A DNA stretch of 64,000 bases from Streptomyces plumbidurans. Lineage in GTDB: Bacteria > Actinomycetota > Actinomycetes > Streptomycetales > Streptomycetaceae. The stretch covers positions 1-64,000 of the forward strand of contig NZ_JAFJSY010000021.1 in NCBI RefSeq assembly GCF_019857225.1. Reading direction: 5' to 3'. Below, piece by piece: positions 8,967-16,654 of this stretch. The position numbers were made by a program, and so were the translations under genes. The notes beneath the pieces were generated by a model, which saw nothing but the letters and a program-made list of their open reading frames with translations, searched no databases and was not told the origin of the DNA. Position 1 is the stretch's first letter. Each line of letters opens with the position of its first letter.

Positions 8967-9003
8967 AGGCTTGAGGGCTCGGCGGCGCCACCGCCCCGCG
9001 AAC

Positions 9004-9044
9004 ACCCCGGCCTCCGGACGCCTTTCGGCTCCGGGGGCCGGGGT
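9004..9044. terminator. Bidirectional terminator hairpin
   Basis: Arms ACCCCGGCCTCCGG (9004-9017) and CCGGGGGCCGGGGT (9031-9044) pair over 14 bp with one G-U. It lies between the convergent permease (ends 8966) and VOC gene (ends 9064). Confidence 0.75.
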
Positions 9045-9063
9045 TCGTCTCCTGCTGTGCAGA

Positions 9064-9495
9064 TCAGGCACCCGTGCCCGGCAGCGGGATGTTGGACCAC
9101 CCCCGCTCGCACAGCACCAGCCGGTAGCCGTCCGGGTCCTCGATCGTCACCCCCCACCGGTTCCAGTAGGGGTTCGGCGAGGCCACCCGCTTGCCGCCGT
9201 GCTGCTCAAGACGGGCGACCAGGTCCTCGGGCACCGGTCCGTCGACGTAGATGACGAGGAGGTCCTCCTCGGTGGGGCGTGGCTCGACGGGGCGGGCGGG
9301 CTCGTGGACGAGTTCCAGGTGCCAGGCGGCGTCGGGCCGGCCGACCATGAGCAGGTCGTGCTCGCCGGGTTCCGTGCCGCCCTCGGTCCGCCACACCACG
9401 CTCAGTCCGAGTCCCTCCACCCAGAACCGCTCGGCGGCCGCGAGGTCCCGGGACGGGCGGGCGACACGGATGTGGCTGCGGCCGTTGACGGGCAT
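9064..9495 (-). CDS. VOC-family (glyoxalase/bleomycin-resistance fold) protein
   Basis: A 143-residue protein with two babbab-type halves. The first starts SHIRVARPSRDLAAAERFW with a His at the usual metal position. The second ends WGVTIEDPDGYRLVLCERGW, the classic EDPDG turn and C-terminal strand of glyoxalase-like proteins. The start ATG 9495 is preceded by GGAAAGAGA. The gene stands alone between a terminator and the divergent GH31 gene. Substrate and catalytic activity cannot be inferred; a small-molecule lyase, dioxygenase or binding protein are all possible. Confidence 0.75.
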   Translation of the reverse strand: MPVNGRSHIRVARPSRDLAAAERFWVEGLGLSVVWRTEGGTEPGEHDLLMVGRPDAAWHLELVHEPARPVEPRPTEEDLLVIYVDGPVPEDLVARLEQHGGKRVASPNPYWNRWGVTIEDPDGYRLVLCERGWSNIPLPGTGA

Positions 9496-9616
9496 GGTGT
9501 TCTCTTTCCGAGCTGCGGATTCGACCTTCGCAGCCTAGGCAGCGGGTGATCCGCGGACCATCGGCCATCCGCCCTGCACCCCGGGCCCTAGGTCTCCGCG
9601 AAGCCCCCCGCCCCCG

Positions 9617-9622
9617 TTGACA
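9617..9622 (+). promoter_or_regulatory. Possible -35 element for the GH31 gene
   Basis: A perfect TTGACA stands in the 227-bp VOC/GH31 divergent region about 100 bp before the GH31 start. No convincing -10 hexamer is seen at the usual distance, so this is tentative. Confidence 0.25.
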
Positions 9623-9722
9623 GATGACGTTTTCAGCAAGAACATCGGCCGGAACGAGCAGAAATGAACAGTACTGCGGCACGGCAACCCCATGACTCCC
9701 CCTCTCCCGCAGAAGGACATGA

Positions 9723-11804
9723 GTGGTGCGCAACCTTTCCCGCAAGTTCGGCTGTCTCCTCGCCGCCGCCCTGACGGTGACGTTCCTGCCGTCGACGGCC
9801 CACGGCTCCACGGCCCACGGCGCAACCGCGCACGGGCCGCGCGTCAAGCAGTCCGCGGGCGCGGTCACGCTCGACGTAGCGGCCACACGCGACTCCCCCG
9901 GCTACTCGGTCTCCGTCCCGAAGACCGGCCAACTCGCCCTGACCACCAGAAGATCCGGCCACACCGTTCTGGCGACGGGCCCGGACGCCCTGCGCTTCAC
10001 GTCCGGCGACGACACCTGGCAGCACGCCACCACGCTGACCGGCTGGCGCTGGCACGACGGCGTGCTCACCCTGACGGCGGCCACGACCCTCGCCGGGACC
10101 ACCGTCGAGGCACGCGTGACACCCAGCGCCGACCGCTACCGGCTCGACTGGGACGTCAAGGGCGTTCAGGCCACCCGACTCGGCCTCACCTACGGCCTGC
10201 ACAGCGCGGGGCACTGGTACGGCCACGGCGAGACGACCACCCCCTCGGGCGGCCCGTACACCGACCAGCCCTGGCCGCTGGACGCCGGGCAGGTCGAGCA
10301 GGACGACTTCAGCGCGGCCTCGTACCAGATGGTCGATCCCTTCTGGTACACGCAGAGTTCGGCCGGACTGTACGTCGACACCGGCGACACCATGGACGTC
10401 GCCCTCAACAGCGGCGGCTACGGCCTGGGCCGCTTCACCGTGGAGTCCGGGAGCACGTACAAGGCGACCGTCTTCGTCGAGTCGACGCCGCGCGACGTCT
10501 ACCGCGACTACATCGGCATCGTCGGCAAGCCGCGCCAGAGCGACGCGACGTACGAGCAGTACGCGAAGCCGCTGTGGAACTCCTGGGCGCAGTTCTACAC
10601 GAACGTCAATCAGGAGAAGCTGCTCAAGTACGCAACCGACCTGCACGCCAACGAAGTTGACGGCCACACCATCCAGCTCGACGACAAGTGGGAGTCGAAC
10701 TACGGGAACATGACCTTCGACCCGAAGGCCTACCCCGACCCGAAGGCGATGTCGGACCAGATCCACGCCATGGGCTACGACTTCGGCCTCTGGGTCACCC
10801 TGTGGATCAACCTGGACTCGGCCAACTACCAGTACGCGGCCGACCACGACTATCTGCTGCACGACGCCGCCGACCCCACCAAGCCCTGCACGGTGAGCTG
10901 GTGGAACGGCACCGCCGGCATCGTCGACCTGGCCAACCCCGAGGCGAAGGCCTGGTATCAGGGCAACCTCAAGAAGCTGATGGACACCTACGACGTCGAC
11001 GGCCTGAAGTTCGACACCCGCTTCTTCGACGACCACTGCACCGGCCGCGACGGCAACACCCGCACCGACTACCAGCGCCTGGGCTCCGAACTCGCCGACT
11101 CCTACGACCTCCAGGGCGCCGGCATACGCGTCCACTGGGGCAGCGCCGCGCACCAGGCGGGCTTCGTCGTCCGGCAGATCGACAAGGGCACCGGCTGGGA
11201 CTCGCTGCGGGCGGCCGTCTCGCAGAACCTCGCCCTGTCCACGATCGGCTACCCGTTCGTGGAGACCGACATGATCGGCGGCTCCAGCGGGCAGCCCGCG
11301 CCGACGAAGGAGGTCCTGGTCCGCTGGGCGCAGACGGCGTCGTACATGCCGCTGATGTACGCCTCCACCTCACCGGTGGACACGATCGACGCGACGACCG
11401 GCCAGAAGGTGGACTACGACCAGCAGACCGTCGACCTCTACCGCGAGGCGATCGCCCGCCACGAGCGGCTCGCGCCCTACATCTGGGACCAGGTGCAGCA
11501 CTCGCTGCAAACCGGCGACCCGATCGTCCGGCCGCTGTTCTTCGACTTCCCCCAGGACAAGGCGGGTTACACGGTCGGCGACGAGTGGATGCTCGGCCCC
11601 GCCGTGCTCTCGGCGCCGAATCTGACGTCGGCGGACACGCGGGACATCCATCTGCCGCCCGGCAGGTGGTACGACGTCAACCGTCACACGACGATCAAGG
11701 GTCCCACCACTCTCAAGGCGTACGCCGCTCCGCTCGGCGTCACCCCGGCGTTCGTGAACCTCCACGCGAAAGGCGCCGTTGAGGCATTGCGCGCACTGCG
11801 GTAA
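9723..11804 (+). CDS. Secreted glycoside hydrolase family 31 protein
   Basis: A 693-residue protein with an N-terminal signal peptide (basic start, LLAAALTVTFLPSTAHG, then a low-complexity STAHG/ATAHG stretch). It is followed by a GH31 N-terminal beta-sandwich and (alpha/beta)8 barrel. The barrel has GYDFGLWVTLWIN, the likely nucleophile strand DGLKFDTRFFDD near residue 427, and the late strand PLMYASTSP. GH31 enzymes are retaining alpha-glucosidases, alpha-xylosidases or alpha-galactosidases; which one is not readable here. The start is GTG 9723 or GTG 9726, with AGAAGGA upstream. It ends before a strong bidirectional hairpin. Confidence 0.85.
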   Translation: MVRNLSRKFGCLLAAALTVTFLPSTAHGSTAHGATAHGPRVKQSAGAVTLDVAATRDSPGYSVSVPKTGQLALTTRRSGHTVLATGPDALRFTSGDDTWQHATTLTGWRWHDGVLTLTAATTLAGTTVEARVTPSADRYRLDWDVKGVQATRLGLTYGLHSAGHWYGHGETTTPSGGPYTDQPWPLDAGQVEQDDFSAASYQMVDPFWYTQSSAGLYVDTGDTMDVALNSGGYGLGRFTVESGSTYKATVFVESTPRDVYRDYIGIVGKPRQSDATYEQYAKPLWNSWAQFYTNVNQEKLLKYATDLHANEVDGHTIQLDDKWESNYGNMTFDPKAYPDPKAMSDQIHAMGYDFGLWVTLWINLDSANYQYAADHDYLLHDAADPTKPCTVSWWNGTAGIVDLANPEAKAWYQGNLKKLMDTYDVDGLKFDTRFFDDHCTGRDGNTRTDYQRLGSELADSYDLQGAGIRVHWGSAAHQAGFVVRQIDKGTGWDSLRAAVSQNLALSTIGYPFVETDMIGGSSGQPAPTKEVLVRWAQTASYMPLMYASTSPVDTIDATTGQKVDYDQQTVDLYREAIARHERLAPYIWDQVQHSLQTGDPIVRPLFFDFPQDKAGYTVGDEWMLGPAVLSAPNLTSADTRDIHLPPGRWYDVNRHTTIKGPTTLKAYAAPLGVTPAFVNLHAKGAVEALRALR

Positions 11805-11817
11805 TCATGAGGGATCA

Positions 11818-11859
11818 CCGTGTGCTCCGGCCGGTTTCAGGGGCGGCCGGGGCACACGG
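11818..11859. terminator. Bidirectional terminator hairpin
   Basis: Arms 11818-11832 and 11845-11859 pair over 15 bp (CCGTGTGCTCCGGCC with its complement, one G-U). It lies between the convergent GH31 gene (ends 11804) and the PPOX-like gene (ends 11874). Confidence 0.8.
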
Positions 11860-11873
11860 GGCCGGGGGCCCGT

Positions 11874-12311
11874 TCACCCCCTGTTGGCGCCCTCCGGAAT
11901 CCCGTACGTCCGCTCCACCTTCAGACGCACCACCAGCCGCCGATCGCGGACCATCGCGGCACGGTAGTCGTCCCAGTCGGGGTGCTCACCCACGACGTCA
12001 CGGTAGAGCCGGATCAGCTCCTCGACCGTGTCGTCGTGCGGGTCCTCGGCAACGGGCGAGAGCTCGACGGTGCCCTCCGCGACCGCGTAGGCCCGGCGGT
12101 CGGCCGTGGACACGTGGTACGAGGCCCGCGGATCGCGGCGCAGATTACGGGTCTTGGCCCGGTCGTCGGTGACCGAGATCCGGATGATGCGCTCGTCCGG
12201 GTAGAAGTGGTGGCTGACGTTCGACAGCTGAGGCCGCCCATCCCGCTTGAGGGTGACCAGCACCCCGCCGCGGCCTTGGGAGAGCAGGTCGAACAGTGTG
12301 TCCTGAGTCAT
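11874..12311 (-). CDS. PPOX-class F420/FMN-dependent oxidoreductase
   Basis: A 145-residue split-barrel flavin/deazaflavin reductase fold of the pyridoxamine-phosphate-oxidase superfamily. Family features are GVLVTLKRDGRPQLSNVSH near the N-terminus, IRISVTDDRAKTRNLRRDPR (cofactor phosphate-binding Lys/Arg/Asn) and RASYHVS, ending with RLVVRLKVERTYGI. Mycobacterial and streptomycete relatives of this size commonly use F420. ATG 12311 is chosen because the fold begins there; the longer upstream frame has no recognisable protein character. Its substrate is unknown and no neighbour indicates one. Confidence 0.8.
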   Translation of the reverse strand: MTQDTLFDLLSQGRGGVLVTLKRDGRPQLSNVSHHFYPDERIIRISVTDDRAKTRNLRRDPRASYHVSTADRRAYAVAEGTVELSPVAEDPHDDTVEELIRLYRDVVGEHPDWDDYRAAMVRDRRLVVRLKVERTYGIPEGANRG

Positions 12312-12365
12312 ATCCGGATCAACCCGCACGACCGATCTCGGCATTCCCGGTCCGGGTTCGGCACG

Positions 12366-12521
12366 GTGACGGCGACGCATGTCGTCGCGCTGCCGCTGTT
12401 CGTCCTCGCCGTGGTGGCCGCGGCGGGAGCGGTCGCGGGGCGGGCTCTGCCGGAACGTTCCGTCGAAATGATCAATCACGTCCGACAGGGGGACCCGGCG
12501 CGGCTTCCTGAGCGAGGATGA
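12366..12521 (+). CDS. Possible small single-pass membrane protein (51 aa)
   Basis: In the 275-bp gap between the PPOX and serine hydrolase genes, a plus-strand frame starting GTG 12366 encodes 51 residues. It has one clear hydrophobic segment (HVVALPLFVLAVVAAAGAVAG) followed by an Arg/Glu-rich tail. There is no strong ribosome binding site. It could be a real small protein or a remnant, and the serine hydrolase promoter would have to overlap it. Weakly supported. Confidence 0.25.
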   Translation: MTATHVVALPLFVLAVVAAAGAVAGRALPERSVEMINHVRQGDPARLPERG

Positions 12522-12586
12522 GCTCCGAGGGCGTTCGGGCGGGGTACGGCCGGACGTGCCTCGACGAGCGCATTCGGAGGAGAGCG

Positions 12587-13819
12587 ATGGCACAGCTGCG
12601 ACAAGAGGTCGACCCGGACGAGGCCGGGCTGGACGTGAAGGCGCTGGACCGCCTCGACCGGACCTGCGCCCGGTATGTCGACGAAGGGCGGCTGCCCGGC
12701 TTCCTGGTCGCCCTGGCCCGCGGCGGACGCGTCGCGCACTTGACGACCCACGGCCTGCGCGACGTGGCGGCCGGTCTGCCCGTCGAGGCGGACACCCTGT
12801 GGCGGATCTACTCCATGACCAAACCGGTCACCTCGGTGGCCGCGCTGATGCTGGTGGAGGAGGGCCGGCTCGCGCTGGACGACGCGCTCGACCGGTATCT
12901 GCCGGCCTTCGCGAACCCGCGGGTGTACGAGAGCGGCGAGGGCACCGGCGTACGCACCCGCCCCGCCGACGGGCCGATACGGATCCGTCATCTGCTGACC
13001 CACACCTCGGGGCTGACCTTCGCCTTCTACCGCAGCCATCCCGTCGACGCCCTCTACCGCGCGGCCGGCCTGGAGTCGTCGGTGGTGCCGGGCACGGACC
13101 TGGCGCAGACGGTCGACGTGTACGCGGCTCAGCCGCTGCAGTTCGAGCCGGGCACGCAGTGGAACTACTCGGTCTCCACCAATGTGCTCGGCCGGGTGAT
13201 CGAGGTGGTGTCCGGGCAGAGCCTCGACGCGTTCTTCGCCGAGCGGATCTTCGGCCCGCTCGGCATGACCGACGCCGGATTCTGCGTCACCGACGAACAG
13301 GCGCCCAGGCTCGCCGAGTTGTACGGCGAGAGCGACGACGGCGGCATCGAGCCGGTACCCGGGCTGCCGCTGCGCGGCGGACGGCCCCGCCTGCTGTCCG
13401 GCAGCGGCGGCATGGTGGCATCCGCGTACGACTTCCACCGGTTCATGGAGTTGCTGCGCCGTCGCGGCGAACTCGACGGCGTCCGGCTGCTCGCCCCCGA
13501 GACGGTGGACCTGATGACCCGCAACCACCTGCCCGGCGGCGCCGATCTGCGCGCCTTCGGCAGCCGTCCGGCCCATGACGAACCGAACAACGACGGCGTC
13601 GGCTTCGGCCTCGGCGTCTCGGTCGTCATCGACCCGGAGCGCACCGCCTCGCCGACCAGCCCGGGCACCTACGGCTGGAGCGGAGCCGCCACGACGACCT
13701 TCTGGGTCGACCCGGCCCGTGATCTGACGGTGCAGTTCATGACCCAGGTACGCCCGAAGTCGTCGCTGAGGGTCATCCCTGAACTGCGGCGCTTGGTTCA
13801 CGATGTCGTCACGAACTGA
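12587..13819 (+). CDS. Serine hydrolase, beta-lactamase/EstB-type esterase family
   Basis: A 410-residue protein of the class C beta-lactamase/DD-peptidase fold. The nucleophile motif SxxK is SMTK near residue 76. The second motif region is WNYSVSTN near residue 190 (a Tyr-containing motif). HTSGLT and the late GWSGAATTTFWVDP strand replace KTG. No signal peptide is seen, so it is probably cytoplasmic like EstB esterases rather than a secreted lactamase. ATG 12587 is chosen because GGAGGAG is 4-6 nt upstream; an earlier in-frame start at 12518 lacks this. Substrate unknown. Confidence 0.82.
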   Translation: MAQLRQEVDPDEAGLDVKALDRLDRTCARYVDEGRLPGFLVALARGGRVAHLTTHGLRDVAAGLPVEADTLWRIYSMTKPVTSVAALMLVEEGRLALDDALDRYLPAFANPRVYESGEGTGVRTRPADGPIRIRHLLTHTSGLTFAFYRSHPVDALYRAAGLESSVVPGTDLAQTVDVYAAQPLQFEPGTQWNYSVSTNVLGRVIEVVSGQSLDAFFAERIFGPLGMTDAGFCVTDEQAPRLAELYGESDDGGIEPVPGLPLRGGRPRLLSGSGGMVASAYDFHRFMELLRRRGELDGVRLLAPETVDLMTRNHLPGGADLRAFGSRPAHDEPNNDGVGFGLGVSVVIDPERTASPTSPGTYGWSGAATTTFWVDPARDLTVQFMTQVRPKSSLRVIPELRRLVHDVVTN

Positions 13820-13824
13820 GGCAC

Positions 13825-13877
13825 CGCCCACCTCGCCGACGGTGAGTCCCCTGCAGACACCGGCGGCGAGGTGGGCG
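13825..13877. terminator. Bidirectional terminator hairpin, perfect 14-bp stem
   Basis: Arms CGCCCACCTCGCCG (13825-13838) and its exact complement (13864-13877) flank a 25-nt loop between the convergent serine hydrolase (ends 13819) and GTP cyclohydrolase II (ends 13885). Confidence 0.85.
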
Positions 13878-13884
13878 CGTGTGA

Positions 13885-14553
13885 TCAGGACAGATGCGCG
13901 ACCGCGTCCAGATGCGGCAGGACGTGGTCGAGCCGCTCCCGCTTGGTGCGCAGATAGGTGATGTTGCTCTCGCACGGCGGTATCAACAGCGGTACGGTCT
14001 CGGCCACTTCGATGCCGTGCTGCACCAGCGCCTCGCGCTTGCGCGGGTTGTTGGACAGCAGGCGCACCGAGTTCACGCCCAGGTCCTGCAGGATTCTCGC
14101 CGCCACGCCGTAGTCGCGGGCGTCCACCGGCAGTCCGAGCGCGAGGTTCGCCTCGACGGTGTCGAGTCCCTCCGCCTGCAGCGCCATCGCCCGCAGCTTG
14201 GCGAGCAGACCGATGCCGCGGCCCTCATGTCCGCGCAGATAGACGACGATTCCGCTGCCCTCGGCGACAACGGCCTTGAGCGCCCCGGCCAGTTGATCGC
14301 CGCACTCGCAGTGCTGGGAGCCGAACGCGTCACCGGTCAGGCACTCGGAATGCAGCCGGGTGAGCACGCCCTCGGAGCCGATGTCGCCGTGCACCAGGGC
14401 CACTTGTTCGTCGCCACGATCGTGATCCATGTAGCCGACGGCGCGGAATTTCCCGTACACCGTGGGCAGCGGTGCATTCACGATCCGTTCCACACCCGTG
14501 CGCTGCGTGCGCTCTGAAGACCCCTTGCCGAGTACGCCGATTTTTTCTGTCAT
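13885..14553 (-). CDS. ribA: GTP cyclohydrolase II paralogue with Tyr-to-Met switch residue (SCO6655-like)
   Basis: A 222-residue GTP cyclohydrolase II without a fused RibB domain. Zinc Cys ligands are in CLTGDAFGSQHCEC (residues 71-84), the nucleophile Arg is in RGHEGRGIGL near residue 107, and the GTP loop is LSNNPRK. The position that is Tyr in canonical enzymes (RAYALQ) is Met here: RAMALQ, residue 123. In the S. coelicolor paralogue SCO6655, Met at this position makes the enzyme stop at the formylated FAPy product instead of releasing formate. I therefore infer FAPy formation for a specialised pathway rather than riboflavin synthesis. The start ATG 14553 is preceded by AGGAA and is divergent by 38 bp from the creatininase gene. 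Confidence 0.88.
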   Translation of the reverse strand: MTEKIGVLGKGSSERTQRTGVERIVNAPLPTVYGKFRAVGYMDHDRGDEQVALVHGDIGSEGVLTRLHSECLTGDAFGSQHCECGDQLAGALKAVVAEGSGIVVYLRGHEGRGIGLLAKLRAMALQAEGLDTVEANLALGLPVDARDYGVAARILQDLGVNSVRLLSNNPRKREALVQHGIEVAETVPLLIPPCESNITYLRTKRERLDHVLPHLDAVAHLS

Positions 14554-14591
14554 GATCTGATTCCTAAGCAGAGACGAAAGGCCGTGAAGAA

Positions 14592-15356
14592 ATGAGTGGT
14601 TCGGGCGCGCGTACGGCGGCAGGCGGGCTGGTGCCGGCGGACACTACGGAGGAGGTACGGGCCAGGGCAGCGGGTGTCTCAACGCAGGTCGCGGTCCTTC
14701 CCGTCGGCAGCTTCGAACAGCACGGTCCGTTCCTCCCGCTGGCCACCGACACGCTCGTTGCCTGTGCCGTCGCCCGGGAGATCGCCGCGGCGTACCCGGT
14801 ACACCTCCTTCCCCCGGTGACGATCTCCTGCTCGCACGAGCACGCAGCCTGGCCCGGGACCGTCAGCATCTCCTCGGTGACCCTTCACTCGGTGGTATGT
14901 GACATTGCACAGTCCCTCCGCCGCTCCGGCGTCGACGCCCTGGTGGTGGTCAACGGCCACGGCGGGAACTACGTACTGGGCAACATCGTTCAGGAATCCT
15001 CCGCCCGCGGCGAGCGGATGGCGCTGTTCCCTGCCGTGGAGGACTGGGAAACGGCGCGGCAGCGGGCGGGAGTGACCACCTCGCTGCTGACCGACATGCA
15101 CGCGGGAGAAATCGAGACCTCCATCCTTCTGCATGCTCACCCGGAATTTCTTCGGCCCGGTTACGAGACCTCCGATTTCGTCGCTGACGACCGGCGCCAT
15201 CTGCTGACTCTCGGTATGTCCGGCTATACCGATTCGGGCGTCATCGGGCGCCCTTCACTGGGTTCGGCGGAAAAGGGGAAGGAACTGCTGGCGAGCCTCG
15301 CGGATTCCTTCGGCGCGTATTTCTCGCTCCTCACCTCGGCGGAGGGTCGGGCGTAG
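14592..15356 (+). CDS. Creatininase-family amidohydrolase, possible FAPy deformylase
   Basis: A 254-residue protein with the creatininase metal motifs PVGSFEQHGPFLPLATDT (residues ~37-54), VNGHGGN near residue 119 and MHAGEIETS near residue 173, giving the expected Glu/His/Asp/His/Glu metal set. The family includes creatininase, MftE and the archaeal ArfB, which deformylates FAPy made by a GTP cyclohydrolase. Because the divergent neighbour is a Met-switch GTP cyclohydrolase II expected to make FAPy, an ArfB-like deformylase role is a specific and testable inference. The last 133 nt are overlapped antisense by the C-terminal tail of the LPG-synthase-like gene. Confidence 0.85.
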   Translation: MSGSGARTAAGGLVPADTTEEVRARAAGVSTQVAVLPVGSFEQHGPFLPLATDTLVACAVAREIAAAYPVHLLPPVTISCSHEHAAWPGTVSISSVTLHSVVCDIAQSLRRSGVDALVVVNGHGGNYVLGNIVQESSARGERMALFPAVEDWETARQRAGVTTSLLTDMHAGEIETSILLHAHPEFLRPGYETSDFVADDRRHLLTLGMSGYTDSGVIGRPSLGSAEKGKELLASLADSFGAYFSLLTSAEGRA

Positions 15357-16654
15357 CCGCCTGCGTGTTCCGGGAGTTCGGGGCGTTTCGGGAGTTCCGG
15401 GAGTTCCGGGGCTGCCTCGGCCGTCCCGGACTCCGCGGCCGTCCCGGACTCCGCGGCCGTCCCGGACTCCGCGGCCGGTCGGAGGCCCGTGTACCAGCGG
15501 GCGAGGAGGACAGCGGCTCCGGGCAGGGCGGCCACGAAGCTGAGTACGCCGTACACGACGGCGGTCGCCACACCCGTGCTCGCGCCGAGGCCCGCGGCGC
15601 CGAACGCCCAGGCGGTGGCGCCCTCGCGGGGCCCGAAGCCGCCGACGTTCAGCGGCAGCCCCATGGCGACGAGCGCGAGCACGGCCAGCGGCAGCAGCAC
15701 GGCGACGGAGGCGTGCGAGCCGGCGATCCGGGCGGCGAGCACGAACATCCCGAAGTGGCCGGCCAGGATGATCAGCGAAGAGACGCTGACACCGGGCCAG
15801 TTGCGGCGGGAGAGCAGTCCCTCGCGCGCCTCGCTCAGCGTCGCGCGCAGTGCCCGGCCGCGGCGGGAGGGCGCTCTGTTCATGCGTAGCGCTACGACGA
15901 CCGCGAGGGCGCCGACCGCGGCGAGCCCGACCAGCGGGGTGAAGTGCCGCGCCTCGGCCTGTACCGGCGACGGCAGCGTCAGCAGCATCGTGGCTCCCAC
16001 GACCGTCAACGCGACCTGTCCCGCGACCCGTTCGAGCACGACCGAGCGCACGCCGCGGCCGAGGTCGCCCGCGTTCTGCCCGGACCGCACCGCCCGGTGC
16101 ACATCGCCGAGGACCCCGCCGGGCAGGGCCGCGTTCAGGAACTGCGAGCGGTAGTAGTCCGCGACCGCCGCTCCCAGCGGCAGCCGGATCTTCAGGCCCC
16201 GGGCGACCAGGGCCCAGCGCCAGGCGCTGAGCACGGTGGTGACCAGACCGATGGCGAGCGCCGCCAGCAGCGTCGCCGTGTCGATGCGGCGCAGCCCGTC
16301 GAGCAGGACGCCGGTGCCGAGCCGCCACAGCAGCGCACCGACGATGACAACTCCGGCGACGGTGCCGAAGTGGGCGCGTACGGCAGGGGAGTTGAACCGC
16401 GCCAGGAGCCCACGCCACCAGGAGGCGGGCTTGTCGGGGCGTCCCACGGGGGTGACGATCACGCCGGTCCCGGCCCCCGTGCGGGCAGCGGCGGGCCCGG
16501 AGGAAGGGACGGCGGGCGGGGTGACGGAGACAGGTGCAGGTGCAGGTGCAGGTGCAGGGCCGGTCCATGTGTCGACATGCGTATCGACGTGCGCATGCGG
16601 CTCGCCGGGTGTCCCGTACGGCACCAGTCGGGCGCTCACCGTGTACAGGCTCAT
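15224..16654 (-). CDS. LPG synthase-like integral membrane protein (UPF0104/AglD family)
   Basis: A 476-residue polytopic membrane protein. The N-terminal ~85 residues are Pro/Ala/Thr-rich. Residues ~95-390 contain about eight hydrophobic segments typical of the lysylphosphatidylglycerol-synthase TM region, including YYRSQFLNAALPGGVLGD and GLPLNVGGFGPREGATAWAFG. There is no aminoacyltransferase domain, so a flippase or transfer role is more likely than lipid aminoacylation. The C-terminal ~85 residues are low complexity: three exact 18-bp repeats encode AAESGT units, followed by a Pro-Glu-Leu-rich run. The start ATG 16654 overlaps the methyltransferase stop by 4 nt. The tail runs 133 nt antisense into the creatininase gene. 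Confidence 0.78.
   Translation of the reverse strand: MSLYTVSARLVPYGTPGEPHAHVDTHVDTWTGPAPAPAPAPVSVTPPAVPSSGPAAARTGAGTGVIVTPVGRPDKPASWWRGLLARFNSPAVRAHFGTVAGVVIVGALLWRLGTGVLLDGLRRIDTATLLAALAIGLVTTVLSAWRWALVARGLKIRLPLGAAVADYYRSQFLNAALPGGVLGDVHRAVRSGQNAGDLGRGVRSVVLERVAGQVALTVVGATMLLTLPSPVQAEARHFTPLVGLAAVGALAVVVALRMNRAPSRRGRALRATLSEAREGLLSRRNWPGVSVSSLIILAGHFGMFVLAARIAGSHASVAVLLPLAVLALVAMGLPLNVGGFGPREGATAWAFGAAGLGASTGVATAVVYGVLSFVAALPGAAVLLARWYTGLRPAAESGTAAESGTAAESGTAEAAPELPELPKRPELPEHAGGYARPSAEVRSEKYAPKESARLASSSFPFSAEPSEGRPMTPESV
15423..15476. repeat. Three exact 18-bp tandem repeats in the LPG-synthase-like gene
   Basis: GTCCCGGACTCCGCGGCC occurs three times end to end, encoding AAESGT repeats on the minus strand. 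In-frame 18-bp units can expand or contract without breaking the gene. Confidence 0.9.
16531..16558. repeat. CAGGTG hexanucleotide repeat (4 units plus partial)
   Basis: Four tandem CAGGTG units followed by CAGG lie within the 5' part of the LPG-synthase-like gene and encode an alternating Pro-Ala run. Length change would alter only the linker. Confidence 0.85.
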
